This document shows positions 50,875 through 63,861 of a stretch of 64,000 nucleotides of DNA, in pieces; position 1 is the stretch's first letter; each line of letters begins with the position of its first letter. The DNA comes from Anoplolepis gracilipes (taxonomy: Eukaryota > Arthropoda > Insecta > Hymenoptera > Formicidae). Location: the NCBI RefSeq assembly GCF_047496725.1, contig NC_132977.1, positions 467,001 through 531,000 on the forward strand. The letters are read 5' to 3'. Made by a program: the position numbers and the translations under genes. Below the pieces are notes generated by a model. It was not told the origin of the DNA. It worked only from the letters and a program-made list of their open reading frames with translations, and searched no databases.

Positions 50875-51737
50875 TATTATAATTTAATTTTACTCTCTTA
50901 ATAAATTATATTAAACAATTGATATTAATTTCTCACATACTACATAATTGAAAAAGAAGATGTATTTGATTAAAATAAACTTGTAGATTATTTATATCAA
51001 GCCAGTTTACATACTTTACAAATATGTAGAATTCAAAACTGACCATGCCACTGACAGTCAATGAATACGAATATGCCATTATAGTGCCGATTATTTTATA
51101 TGGATTTGAGAACATTCGCATTACATTGAAGACTATAATGCTGGTAAATAAATTGAGTATAAGCCAGGCGATTATTGTTCCGATTATTATAAAATATATA
51201 CTATTATAGTTTACTGTCCATCCAAGCTGTCGCAATGTTTCATCAATCTCGACGATTTTTTTATAGCAAGCATCGAACTTCTGTACAAATATATCAATTT
51301 ATAAAAGTATGCAAAATTTTTTGTTTAAAATACACAATAATTTGTCGAGTGACACGATAATCGCGAGTTGACATTTCTTTTATCTGCGTTTTGTTTACAC
51401 AGGACATATCTTATATACTTAATTCACACTCGCTTACCTTCGTATACCACCAGCCTAGCACCAATTTAATAAAGACGAAATAAATATTAATGTAAGTTAA
51501 TATTTTGTACAGGAAATATTCCAATTTCAATAATCTAATATATATATAATATTCTTGCTCCAAGTATGACGAGCCCATATAGAACAAACAATACAGTATT
51601 AAAAGATAGATCAGGCTGAGGATAGGTCTTGATTGACCACGAGGATACTCGAAAACACGAAGTCCTATTATACGATTCAGAGTTATCACTGGTGATATCG
51701 CCTCGGCCAAGCATTTTGGACGCACAAATAGTTTCAT
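49119..51737 (-). CDS. Insect gustatory receptor (second), with long intracellular loop
   Basis: Seven exons in transcript order: 51438-51737, 50937-51280, 50331-50690, 49817-50072, 49683-49751, 49480-49566 and 49119-49196. Phases agree (0, 2, 2, 0, 0, 0) and give 497 residues. Start ATG 51,737 precedes KLFVRPKCLAEAISPVITL, a typical N-terminus before the first helix. Six to seven hydrophobic segments follow. Exon 3 encodes a polar loop of about 120 residues (MRYDSINQLLREH ... HSVITV) between helices 4 and 5, longer than in the neighbouring receptor. The C-terminus has FSAYGISLDNHVLTM and VTTYLVIMIQV, the TYhhhhhQ signature. It shares the pattern of short 3' exons with the other receptor, but protein identity is low apart from the end, so the pair is old or of separate lineages. 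Confidence 0.9.
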
Positions 51738-54700
51738 AATTCCTTTTTTCTCTATACGACCTTCTTCGATCAAATATTCGGTCACTCGGTTTAAATCTTA
51801 TTGTTCTTAACTTTCAGCTGCTCCAGGCATCTAAGATATTCAAAATTAAATTGTAGTTAAATTGATGATATCGTGATTAATGATAGCAATGATAGTAATA
51901 CAAAAATAAAGCGTTGTCTATTTCCTTATTAATTTATTAAACTATAGAATAATCGCTTTACAAACTTGTGGAAAATTATTAATTTTGACGAAAAAAATTT
52001 CCCTCTTGAAAACTGATTATTTCATTATCGATTACTTGACCAATAATTTGTTTCCTCAATAGTATGTCTTCACATTTTAGTACATGTAGTATATATTTTT
52101 ATCTTTTCTTTTTACTTGGTATTTATACTGGATTAATCTATCCACTTATCCAATGGGTGTTATATTTGATTAATATGAGTCGACCTACACAAGCAGTCAA
52201 TGTGTCAGATCAAATAAAACAGACAGATACTTTTTCACTGCACTTCCTCGATTTCCCATAACTTTTAAGTTAATGATCTACCTTTGTTGAAAAAAGAAAA
52301 CTAATGCACCTGAAGCTCACGAAAGCTCGTAAACTATTATCACGAAGAACGCAGGTGTGTTAAACGAACGAACGTGAACAAACGAGTCGCGGACTTTGAA
52401 GCGATCTATTATATATATCTACAAGAAAGTCAACTGCCCACGAAGCAATGAGTAATTTGTTGTACAAACGCCCCACAGGACTCGCTTTTATTACCTTAAT
52501 GAGCCATAAGTACCGCGATGACAGTTGACCTTGATGACGGTATGTAATAATTACTGGAAAAAGATTGCATTTATTAAATATACATTGTAATTAAATGCAC
52601 TGCACGAGAGGGCTAAAGATATATAAATTATAATTAATCGCAATCTGTATAGATTTATTATACGATGTAAAGAAGAAATCCAAAAGTTGAGATAGTATAA
52701 CATATATGGCTGAAATATGCAATGTTATTGTAACTTTTAATAAAGAAGAATTTCTTATTATGCTTTTAAAGAAAAAATGTCTTACATTGTAAGCTATTTA
52801 CATAGAAAATAGTTGAATAATATAAAGTAGGACTTTTTATATGCAAGGGAGGTTGATGTATTAAAGAAATATGTAAAAAAAGAGAATTATATCTTCTTTT
52901 ATAATATATTTCTTGCTGAATTCTAGGATACACATTGGTTCGCGATTCATATAATCGATTATACACGTTAACTATACATTGCAGATACATACATTGCTAA
53001 ACGCATTGTTGTGTAACATCAGATAGCACTGGAGAAATTATTGATAAAAGAAAAAAATAAAATTATCGAGATAAAAAAAGAGAGCATTTTTATGTTCATA
53101 AAATTAATAATTATGTAAAAAAGATATCAACAGTAAACAAATTAATAAAGGTTGTCTAATCATATTTGCCTGATCGATATTTTTAATTGGTTGTTCCGTG
53201 AAATGTACAGAGATAATTTTTTTTTCACGTAATGGCTCACTTATATTACTATTATCTATCCATTTTTATACTACCTATTAATCTCTTTACATATTTGATG
53301 AAATATGAACTTGCATGATAGTTGTCTCTTCATTACGTGATATAAAGTGTTGCTGAAATGGAATAATTTAATCTGCTTAACTGATTATATGCTGTCATCT
53401 TGTAAAAAAACCAAACAAATAAATTCCATCAATAGTAATACCATCAATTTCATTTTTATTTAATTGTTTTATTTCTGCGTTTATTTCAGTCTCATTATTC
53501 TTCCGATATCAAACAATTTCTGCTTTATTAGATGATTTAAAACAATAGTATAAAATTAATATGTAAAAAATTAATCTTATTTATCGTTCTCGAAAAATAG
53601 ATATATGTTACGAAGAGCTGATAGAATATATAGAAAAAAAAAGAAAGCGAGAGAAAGAGATTAAAAATTCACTTTTAAAAAGTATATTAAAATGATAAAC
53701 GTAAGAATGTATTGCATTTATGAAGAATGAAGAAAAATTGTATAATAATATACTATTTTCAAATGTACAACATGTTGAATGGTCGCAATTGCAAGATTGC
53801 ATATGTTAATAGCCTAGAAATGATCAAGGACTCAGCAGTGAGTAATCTCATTGTTTTTAATTTGGCGATTTTATTTATTAAGTATAAATTTTATATTAAA
53901 TATGTGCGTGTGTCTGTCCTCGAAGTATAAAAAAGATTATAACTTATTTTGAATGATTGCCTCTTAAACTGTGTATAATTCTGTAGATTAAGTGGCATGT
54001 GTTTATATACATTAGTATACAGTATACTTTTATGCACTGACAAAGATAATTGTTTTTCATTTTGAGATTTTTTAGTTGGAGCTTATTAAATAATATACTG
54101 TAAAAAGAAATAAATGACGTGCGCTTTCTAATATATTCTTGTAATCTTTAAATTTATCAAAATTAAATTAAATATAATTTGTAAATTTATCAAAATTAAA
54201 TTAAATATAATTTTTAAATTTATTAAAATTAAATTGAATATAATTTTTAAATTTATTAAAATTAAATTGAATATAATTTTTAAATTTATCAAAATTAAAT
54301 TGAATACAATTTTTAAATTTATCAAAATTAAGTTAAATATAATTTTTAAATTTATCAAAATTAAATTAAATATAATTTAATTTAATTTAATTTTAATTAA
54401 ATTTAAAAGTAACTCTGATTTATATTAAGTATTCAATTTTTTACGGAAATGAGTTCCTATTCTAATTCATCCGTCTTTTTGAGAGACGAGTCAATTTCAT
54501 TCGCAATTAATCAATCAATCTCCGAGCGATAGAGTCGAATCAGTACAATCGCATTTGCAGAGAACCGGGAAACGAGACGGCAAGGCGACGATCCGTGAAG
54601 TTGGTCTTCTCATCGGCAATTCCATTCTTTTTCACTTAAGCACAAGCCGTATAATCGACGACGATCGGATACGCGGCCGGACTGTCGAGGGTTGTAGAAG

Positions 54701-55357
54701 TATTTGGAAGAACGCGGAGGGGTAGAAGTCCCACGGGGAGTTGCTCCATTGTTCCGAGGTGGCCCACTAATCCTCAGGAATCGAAAAGATTCGATAATAT
54801 CAACGATAAAAAGAGCGCGATCCTGCAGTTTATGCAATTCGTATAATTTAGCAACGATCGTATTTTCAACAGTCACCAATTATATATCGAATCTCTTTAT
54901 TGGCTAATTAAACACGTGCTAATTAATTCAATAGAATTATTTAATAAAAGACGTATTTTACGTATAGACAAAAGTCCGTGCAACTGTAACTTTGTAAATG
55001 CAAGCAAATCCTTGACGATTATCGCAACACATACGTTGAGATTCTTTTAAAATATTTTATTACAATGTTAAACAAATATTAATTTATATGACTCTCTAAG
55101 TAAGCTTTATTTTTCTATTATCTTTTATTGTTCTTGTCACAAATAAAAACTAAGTATTAAACTTTTCTCTGATCCTTTTTCAGTATTCTATGTCTTCAAT
55201 CGCGATAAAAAATGTCTCTACTTTCATAATATGATTAAGCAAATGTGCTTTTTTTAATTTTAGAGAAATGATTGTTCAGTTCATCCACGATCGATATAAA
55301 TTAATAGAGCAATTATCATTTTAATGTTCTTCACCTCCATATTCGGGATGCACAAGC
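51738..55357. other. Gene-free stretch upstream of the second gustatory receptor
   Basis: No coding exon is supported. The region is AT-rich with a 33-bp satellite (listed separately) and a GC-richer patch at about 54,520-54,880 that may be the 3' UTR or downstream DNA of the bHLH gene. The small frame at 52,064-52,261 looks random. Confidence 0.45.
54148..54380. repeat. 33-bp tandem repeat, about 6.5 copies
   Basis: The unit resembles TTTATCAAAATTAAATTAAA plus ATATAATTTTTAAA. As the unit is a multiple of three, it leaves a minus-strand open frame with an 11-residue period (INLKIIFNLIL); this is a by-product of the satellite, not a gene. Confidence 0.9.
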
Positions 55358-55796
55358 TCAAGCTTGGAGGACATGATTTAGGTAAGCGATGTAGCAGATT
55401 GCCAGTCGAAGGATCTCGATTTTTGAGAGCTTCTTGTCCGGTGGCAATGTCGGCAGCAACTTTCGCAGTTCCGCGAACGCCAAGTTGAAAGCTTCCACTC
55501 TCACTCTTTCCCTGACGAAATAATAAGCGTTGAGCCTTGAGCAGCTTGCATCTTACATATTATAATACATATTGCGTTTGTGTGAAACTGCAATTGCTTG
55601 CGCTTGTGTCGTAGCCTTACCGTGTGGCATGTGCGGTTCGATATTTCTGGGTGGCTCTTCTTCGCCTGCGTCTCTCCTCCCTCGACAATGTGCCTGAACC
55701 AGGAGCGCTTACCCCGTTGACGGCGATGCCGTGGCCGCCGTTCGCCATCGATACCGCTCTATCCTCGCTCGCAAAATCGCAATTAAAGTTCTTCAT
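55358..55796 (-). CDS. HLH4C: HEN1/NHLH-type neuronal bHLH transcription factor
   Basis: Two exons, 55621-55796 and 55358-55511, joined in phase 2, give 109 residues. NHLH1/2 (HEN) proteins and fly HLH4C are neuronal class II bHLH factors that bind E-boxes as dimers with Daughterless/E proteins. The short N-terminus leads to an arginine stretch (EERRRRRRATQKYRTAHATR, 40-59), the rest of the basic region ERVRVEAFNLAFAELRKLLP, the loop TLPPDKKLSK and helix 2 IEILRLAICYIAYLNHVLQA, where the protein ends. Helix 2 and the end are almost as in human NHLH1 (133 residues). The intron splits the basic region between R and E. Exon 1 contains GTAAGC...CAG internally but only 19 nt apart, so it is not an intron. 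Large flanking non-coding DNA suggests long-range regulation (inference). Confidence 0.95.
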
Positions 55797-55969
55797 GTGC
55801 CTCGACTGCTATGCGAGAATGTTCCTTTCAAGGAGATTTAGTCTGATCTGCCTCACGAAAGATTATTATCTTCTCACCTTCGTCGCTGTAGATCCCCTTC
55901 GCAAAATACAGTTATTCGGGACGTAATTTCGCTTCCCATACCATGCGACTGTAATATGTAGGCGTAATA

Positions 55970-56232
55970 ATTATATACAGACCTGTCTATATATCGAACA
56001 TCGAATAAAATCAAACAAGCATATTTGCCAGTTTGGTCGATTATTTACTATTAAAATACTTCCTTATTAAAATCAATTATGCTATCTGTGTTATTTCGTA
56101 CCTCAATAATTATTACGCCTATATATTCGATATACAGACCTGTCTGTATATCGAATATCGAATAAAATCAAATAAGCATATTTGTCAGTTTAATCGATTA
56201 TTTACTATCTTCCTTAATAATTTTCATCACTG
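55970..56232. repeat. Direct duplication of about 100 nt
   Basis: The segment ACCTGTCTRTATATCGAA through GTCGATTATTTACTAT occurs at 55,981-56,052 and again at 56,138-56,209, offset 157 nt. It lies about 180 nt upstream of the bHLH gene start. The intervening DNA also has a reversed ATAATTATTACGCCTA of the segment preceding copy 1. Confidence 0.8.
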
Positions 56233-56235
56233 CCG

Positions 56236-59200
56236 AGTCAAAATTATTATCAATTTATCCGTACATAATTGATTTTGTTAACATTACAAGCGCAAAGTAA
56301 CGTCCTTCGTCGCACAACTCGCGACCTTAATCTTCGGAACACTTATCTGACTAGCTCTCAATTTACATTAATTGCTTGATAACCAATCAAATTGATCATT
56401 AGTGTATTACTCTTTGCTAAGGAAAAGCTGATTTCAAATTCGTCACATAATTTATTATTAAAATTACAATCGAGTTGTACATACACAGTATCAAGTTTAT
56501 TTTTCATCTAATTATTTTATATAGTCTCTTTATAGATCTATATATTTATGACATTTTATTCACGCAATTTTCAGGCAAAAAGTAATAAAATACATATATT
56601 ATTATTGATCAAAAAAATTATAATTAATAATAATTAATAAATAATATATTAAATATATAATTATCATTACTAATTGATAATTTTATGTTTTTTTTCAGTA
56701 TATATAAAATTTATACCATTTATACCATACAGCAACATGTAATAAATAAATAATAATCAAATTTATCGCACTCTGGGGAACTGCGAGAAATGCAGCGCAA
56801 AAGGGTTTATTCTAAGAATATTGGGGTTCAGTCGGCGATAATTGGATAGCCAAATATTTGTCAAGCACACCATAACTTATGTAACAGAATTATGGTATAA
56901 AGGGAAAAAAAAAAACAGAAATAGGCAAGATTCTAAAAAGCAGAATATTACATTAAAAATGTTATTTTCCCCGAACAAAGCAAAGCATAAATTTTAGAAA
57001 ATACCGAATTTTATCGTGTCATGGAAACAGCCTCGCTTTGATACCGATTTATGGGAAAGATGTTACATTATTAAGAAAAACGCGGTTCACGCTCTGTATA
57101 AGTGGCGCTTTCTTTCATCAAGTATTAACGAAAAGCAACCCCAGGTTCTGTTCGATCTGATTTTCATGGTAAACCGGCAATTTGTATGAGCGTTCGCTTC
57201 TCTCTTTCTCTTCGAGTTTTTCTTTAATATTTCAGATTTCTTTAAGATTTCAGGCGACAAGTCTTCTCGACGCTTCTTATAATATTTATCGTGGCACCAT
57301 CCAATGAAATCGATACAATTCCCTATGGTTTTTTTTATTTTCACGACTTTCATGACACATTTTTATGTAAACCCAATTTTGTAGAGAAAACACTTGTAAT
57401 TTTTACAAAATTATATACTTTATACATATATTTTATTTAAAACTTTATTATTGTTAACAATAATATTTATATTAAAGGATTTGTAATACATAAACAAAAA
57501 TTCAATTAATAAGAAAAGATTACATAATAATCAAAATTTATTTCTGATTAATATTTAATCAGAAATCAAGATTAATTTTAGAAATATTGAATAATACGAT
57601 AGATTTAATTTTTAATAAAATTTTTGATAAAGTAAAACTACGCGGATTATATATTATATGTTATTATATAATAATTAATATGTTTTCTTATTTGTTCTAC
57701 TCACCACAAGCTGCAAGATTTTGGAAATTACATCTCATCCGATTTGTGACAGCATCATTCTTCTCTCACTGATCTCATATTAAGTAATCGCGCACAAAAT
57801 CTTATCCAATCACCATTTATTAATTTCAGCACGAATCAGCAAATTTTTCAAAACATACCACTCCACTGTAAAATGACTCGTCTATCTATCGAATCTCGAT
57901 CGCGATTAGATTCACCTCGATTGTTAAACTTATCCGCAACAATAAGATTGCCTCTGGCAATATCTCGATCTCCCGGCTTCGACGAGATCGTCGGAAGAGA
58001 CAACGGCAGCATCCCTGTCGGAAAAAGGGAAGGGCGAAGTTTGGTTATACTCAACTTCACGGGTAGGGGTTGTTTCATCCCCCGTAACCACGCCCTTGGT
58101 CCCGGTGTTGCAGGCTCCCTCGCCCTCCCGTTTTCCCAGCATCCCTGATGAGCATCCCGAGGATTCTCCAATGGACAGCCGAGGGATATCCCGACAATCC
58201 CGCCCCGACACCTGATGCCACGTCGCCATTCCGTCGCATTTCGCAATTCTCGTGACAGTATTTTACAACTTCCCGGATATAACGTTTTATCGATCATTCG
58301 TTGTCCCGTTACTAAAGTGCAATTTTTTGGGGAAAATTTTTTGTCGTTTTATTTTAATGGATATGATAATATTTTCATGCTAAATACATACGGAAGTAAA
58401 TTTTATTCACTGAAAAAAATATTTTGCTAATGTAGATAGATTTCTAGATGTCTCAATTAAAATTTATCGCTACTTTTTGTATCTGTTAGAATATTGTTCG
58501 TCACGTATAGAATTTATAGCAGTAATATTCTAGCAATACCTGCTATAGAAAATTTAAATCCCATCGCCAAATATTAATCACAAATATAATTGTCCTTGAC
58601 AATAGGCATCACAGAAAAATTTTCTATCTAAATTACCCTAATAGTACTAGATATAAATTCTGTCTCTGTTATTTAAATTGATTAAAATATTGTGCAAAAT
58701 ATACGCAGTATATTTGTCATAGTATTTGCTAATAATTTATCTGTTACACTTAATTTTTTACACCTAGAAAATTTTTGTTCAAGTTGCAAGATCATTTTTT
58801 TGAGTGTTATATTATTTTTTTATATCTATTGTCTCTATTTTTTTCTATCGTTGGAATCTTTCGTAGAAAATATTAAATTTAGGGTGTTTTATAGATGATA
58901 ACGTATTTAATTTGCGTGTAATTATTGACATAGCTTTTCTGCTGCGTCAGTGATAAAATCGAAATATTGTCGTGAAAAAAATAGATTACGTATAAAGTTT
59001 AATTGAAGAGGCACGACTTTATATTTTCCAAACATGAGAATGCACTTTTATTTCTTGCGATTAAATAAAACATTAACATAAGACTATAATATATTGTTAG
59101 ATGTATACACTTTATTTTCTGTAAAAAAAGAATTTTAGTCTTTTTTCCTTTAGAAGATTGTGACAATTATTTGTTACTTAAAAGACGTTGTAAAAGTAAG

Positions 59201-62117
59201 AAGAAAAAATAATAAACCGTGAAAAGGGATGGATTCATCGGAAGAATATAGATTTCTTCGGAGAATCAGGTGGTGAATGGGTCGCATCTGTGCCATTTGA
59301 CTATAATAATAATAATAATAATACTCGCATGTTCCATTGCAGAATACTTCTATAAAACTAGAACCCACTCGTTTCATTCGTACTTCATAATAACGTATCC
59401 TTACATATAGCTAGTCTCTTTTGTATTATGAAAGGAGTTTGTAATGTTTGAAATATTTTTATCCCATTTCGATTTATCGAAAAAAATAAAAGAAAAATGA
59501 GAAAAGATCACACTCAAAAAAATGATCTTACAACTTGAACAAAAATTTTCTAGGTGTAAAAAATTAACTGAAACAGATAAATTATTAGCAAATACTGTAA
59601 TATTGCATATATTTTGCACTTAATCATCTATAAAAATCTATCTACAGTAGCAAAATATTTTTTTAAGTGCAGATACTGCCATGTTGATATTAATTCTATT
59701 TTTTTTCTTATAGAATATTTGTATATTCTTATGTATTCGATATCAGCATCGAAGAAGGAAAGATAGAGCCACCCTTGTCTTAAAAGACACAACTGCGGAA
59801 CTTGCAATCATGTAAATTAGTCAATCGGATTTTAATCTACTTTCAAGCCGGCAAAACGTCATGCAATCAACACCTATCTCAAAAATTGCACGCGTTGGGG
59901 ATTGACGCGTGCAGCCAGCACGCTACAATAAGGAGTCACGTGCGTGTGCATGCGTGGACACACACCGATTCACGACACAATAATCAAGAACACAGCACAC
60001 GCCCTGTGACGTACGTATTTCACATGCTCGATTAATGTATTTTGCGGTCACCCCAAATGTCATGAGATAGTTCACACCTTATTACTATAATGACAGTTCC
60101 TTTCACACAACCCTTTGGTTTGCTCCCATTCTTTTCGTTTATCAAATATATACTTTTATCAATAATATGTCTTACACAATCATTATCATATCAAAAAATT
60201 ATTAAAATATATGTCAAATTCTAACATATTATTTAGCGTCTATATATGTTAGAATTTCTTTTAAGTATTACATATACTAAATTTGCAAAAAAAATAACGA
60301 TTTTATTTTCAGTCTCTAGTATCTCATTTGATTTATAACATATTAATATTACAAATATAATAAATAACTTTGTTATTTAATTAACATTAAATATTAAATA
60401 TATTTTGCACAAACTGAATTTATATACAAACTTGAGAAATAAAATTAGAATTATGTGAAGATGTAATATCTACGACTTCTTATTTATTATAACATTTTTA
60501 TTAATATCAAACATTATTATAGTTATAATTGTTTTTTTAAACTCGTGACATTAAGCAATTATTAATTAGCTTTATGCTAGCAATAAGATAACAAAAAAAA
60601 GTAAAATAATGTTACATCAATCATCATGTTATAATTACCCACGATAATGTAACTGCAATATAATATCCTTATACGTAACGGTTATTGTTGAGTGGGAAAT
60701 TGTAACGTTAAACTTATATTATTGTTATTTTGTGTTTGCTGGACGATAATATAAAATCCTATTTTAATTTATTAAATAGTGCAACTTTGTAAAAAAATAT
60801 TTCAGTTTATGTTCTATGTCACAAAAAACTGTAAAAGATAATAAAGAGCAAAAAATAGATAATAATAATAATTTAAAAAAATAATTAAGTAAACGAAGCT
60901 ATAGAACGGCGGCAGCACAAGCAACGGCAGCAATTGAGGCATATGATCGATACTGAATGGGAGAACTTACCAAGGGAATACAAAGGTATTATATAGCCTT
61001 ACCTTCATAAGATTAAACTTTCAAAGTTGTAACTATCTATTTTCGTATGCTAATAAAAAATGATTTAATTCACAAGATATAACATAAATGAACAATCACG
61101 TTAGAGAGCGAGCATTTATGCAAATTCTTTAATAATAATTTTAAAAATAATCTCCTGTGTGTCATACATCAAAAATTATAAATATAGAAATTTTTAGTTT
61201 ATTTTATCTATTTACGTAATTAAAAATTATTAAATAATAGAAATTATGAAAAAATTTAATTAAAATTAATTATATAAGAGAATATAATATTATTTATATA
61301 ATATTATTTATATAAGAGAAATAAACTTAAAATTGTTTTTTAAAAAAATAGAAATTTGAAAAAATTAATATCTAAGCCCGACAAATTAATTCTCACTGTT
61401 AACGATCCTTGCATCGAAATCAAAGGTATTTATTAAAATATATTTTAATTTTTCAAAAAAAAGATAAAATTATGTAAAGACAGTTACTTACAGCAAAAGA
61501 ACCAACTGGCGTCAAGAAAAAAAGCGGGAATAAACTTTGAGATTTTCAAGAAGGCTTTATTACATTAGAATATTTATTTAATATGTCTTTTTTTAAAGAT
61601 TTTCAGTCGTTATATTTATGTGATTTTTTTATTAATGTCTATATATTTGTAAATAGTTTTTGTAAGTAGCTTACATAAATTTTACATAAAATTATAGTCA
61701 ACATCGAGACAGTGGATTAAATCTATTTAACATCTTTCATTGACAATTTTTTTATGACTGTAAATACAAAATTGATACTGTCATCAACTTCCGATTGATG
61801 ATGCTTTTGATTGAGTTTATCCTTCAAATTTTTCGGTATTTCTCGATGCTCACGCGGAAAAAAAAATTCAACATTATAGCTAATCATGGTTTGCTGAAAC
61901 TGTATTTGCTGCCATAACTATAAATTTTTAAGCTACAGTAAAACGGTTCGTTGTTGCGTTTAATATAAAAAAAGTAGCAAAACGTGTATCTGTCGGGCTT
62001 CTATCATATAGCACATAAAACTAGCTATCGGAATTAACCGATGTGCTAAAGATATTCATATCGTTTTGTTATCCCATGCACAACTGCTGTGATAGCGCTA
62101 CGCACAAATATGTATCG
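56236..62117. other. Gene-poor stretch upstream of the bHLH gene
   Basis: I see no coding exon. Notable contents are a GC-rich island at about 57,850-58,260 with no recognisable protein, an inverted-repeat element at 58,408-59,669, and a GC-richer patch at about 59,840-60,030. The rest is AT-rich with short simple repeats. Remnants of the receptor pseudogene may extend into 61,970-62,117. Confidence 0.45.
58408..59669. mobile_element. Inverted-repeat element with a nested insertion
   Basis: Terminal arms begin CACTGAAAAAAATATTTTGC (58,408) and, on the other strand, CACTTAAAAAAATATTTTGC (59,669). The right arm continues without a break into a block at about 59,515-59,620 that pairs with 58,690-58,810 (CCTAGAAAATTTTTGTTCAA). 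In the left arm about 235 nt (58,450-58,685) interrupt this order, so something inserted there later. No transposase is visible. Confidence 0.75.
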
Positions 62118-62965
62118 CTAAACGTTATGCATCAGTACTTGCATAGTGTACTTTACATTTAGTTTGTTGATAAAAGTAATGTTTCTGTCGACGAAGTCAA
62201 GATCCTTAGCAATTTCATTAAAAAACCAATACTTTAGAAATACCATGAAAATTTTCATGATAAAAGACACAAATAGATGCATGTGCAATCTATTTCTAGA
62301 TTTTCTGAGTAATGATTTACTATGTAATGAGATAAACAATGTTAACAATGAATGGATAACGCGAACTCTCGATAAAATTCAAAAAGGGATAATAGTCCCT
62401 CCTCAGCGCGCGCGTTTACTAACAATAAGTGAAAAAGCCACTGCACTCACCTTATAGTAAGAAAAAGACCACCACGGCCATGATTAGAATAAAAAATGAT
62501 ATAGCGTATCCAATTTGCGATATCATTTTGATCATGGACACTTTCTATCGGACGCATATAATAATAATTATAATATAATATACGTTGCATATAATTAAAT
62601 AAATTTTAATTTAAATATTACGTTTTTTACGATTAAAGAAAAGGGAATAGAGTAATATTATTTAATATATACTTGTGTTAATAATGCAATGCAATTTCAA
62701 CTCTGCCGTCATATAATTATATAATTAAGTAAGTATGTACATATATATATTTTTTATATATATAATATATATAAATGTATATATGTATTATAAGTAAAAA
62801 GTAAGCGAATAAAATATATATGTACGAAAATAAATATTACAGAGAATGTATATCTTCAGTAAATATATTTGTTCATTACGATAATTATTATGAAATGGAC
62901 ATACATATTAACTGATTATTAGGAAATTGCAACATTATATATATGTATACATTGCGAAATTGTAA

Positions 62966-62996
<31 letters not shown>

Positions 62997-63485
62997 GCAC
63001 AACTTATATTAATAATATAATTCAGGTTTTTGACATATTTAATATAAATCACCTTTATTATATATAATCCACATTCGTTAATAAACGATTTATAAAATCA
63101 ATGCAATTAATGAATTAACAAGTATAAAGACGTAAAGGAGAAGATAAAAAAACTTACAATCAGCTTTCGGATATCGTAAATTACGAGATTCTCAGTATCA
63201 TTGATCATACAACGCGTTTTATTCAGCATACAGAGACTGTAATTGCTCCAGAACACGCCGTTCGAGTTTTGGTACCACTCGTCGTCAGACAGACCTTGCT
63301 AGCAACCCCCCACGTAAGCAGGTTCTCTCTCGCCAGATCGGTGTATCCCATAACCGAAGGAGATGGACAGAACAAAAACGTTGTTCCTGGTGCATCCGTA
63401 CGCGACCAACAGAGCAAATCATCGAAGATCGCCGGACATTGACAAATATCCGTTTCATTGCTCTCATTGATGATCGTATTCGTTT
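62118..63485 (-). pseudogene. Class B (secretin-family) neuropeptide receptor, probable pseudogene
   Basis: Three exons are recognisable. Exon 63158-63485 encodes the hormone-binding domain: CPAIFDDLLCW, then FCPSPSVMGY, then VCL; the frame must shift by one base to continue with DDEWYQNSNGVFWSNYSLC, which is the expected end of the domain. Exon 62451-62544 encodes transmembrane helix 1 (MISQIGYAISFFILIMAVVV) but hits TAA immediately before its donor. The exon from 62319 down to about 62118 encodes helix 2 (KSRNRLHMHLFVSFIMKIF), and its phase does not fit the previous exon unless a base is missing. Later helices are not clearly visible. Splice sites are good. With two independent lesions, and neighbours free of indels, a pseudogene is likelier than sequencing error. 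CRF-like or calcitonin-like diuretic hormone receptors are the closest families by eye. Confidence 0.72.
62964..62991. repeat. TA microsatellite
   Basis: About 14 TA units lie in the first recognisable intron of the receptor pseudogene. Confidence 0.85.
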
Positions 63486-63861
63486 CTACAAAATTATGAT
63501 TATTTTTTTAACAGTTCTTATCAGGGATATTGTTGCTGGATGAAACGATCCCAGCAGCTTCTGCTTGGTACCACCAAATATTGACATATCTCTATTTTGT
63601 AAATATTCTTGAATTAATTTAATAATAATCTTTCAATTTTATTAATCTGAGAAAAATTCAATCAATTATTTGTCATTTCTAATTAAAATTTCTCTTTTTA
63701 AAATTAAATTTCAGAATACAAAAATTTTATGTTTTATTTTTGCCTAAAAAAATAGCAAAAACTTTTTCAACAACTTAATGCATCTGTCAAATTTAAAGAA
63801 ATTTTTAACACATATGTATATGAGAGCTATTGTGTTTCAATAATTACGTATATTAATCTTA

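Noticed and set aside
54128..54358. A repetitive open frame with 11-residue period
   Set aside because: It is produced by a 33-bp AT-rich satellite.
55624..55926. A 100-residue plus-strand frame
   Set aside because: It is the antisense shadow of HEN1 exon 1, which has the conserved protein on the minus strand.
57848..58297. Overlapping frames of 91-149 residues on both strands in the GC-rich island
   Set aside because: They are open on several frames at once because of composition and show no known domain.
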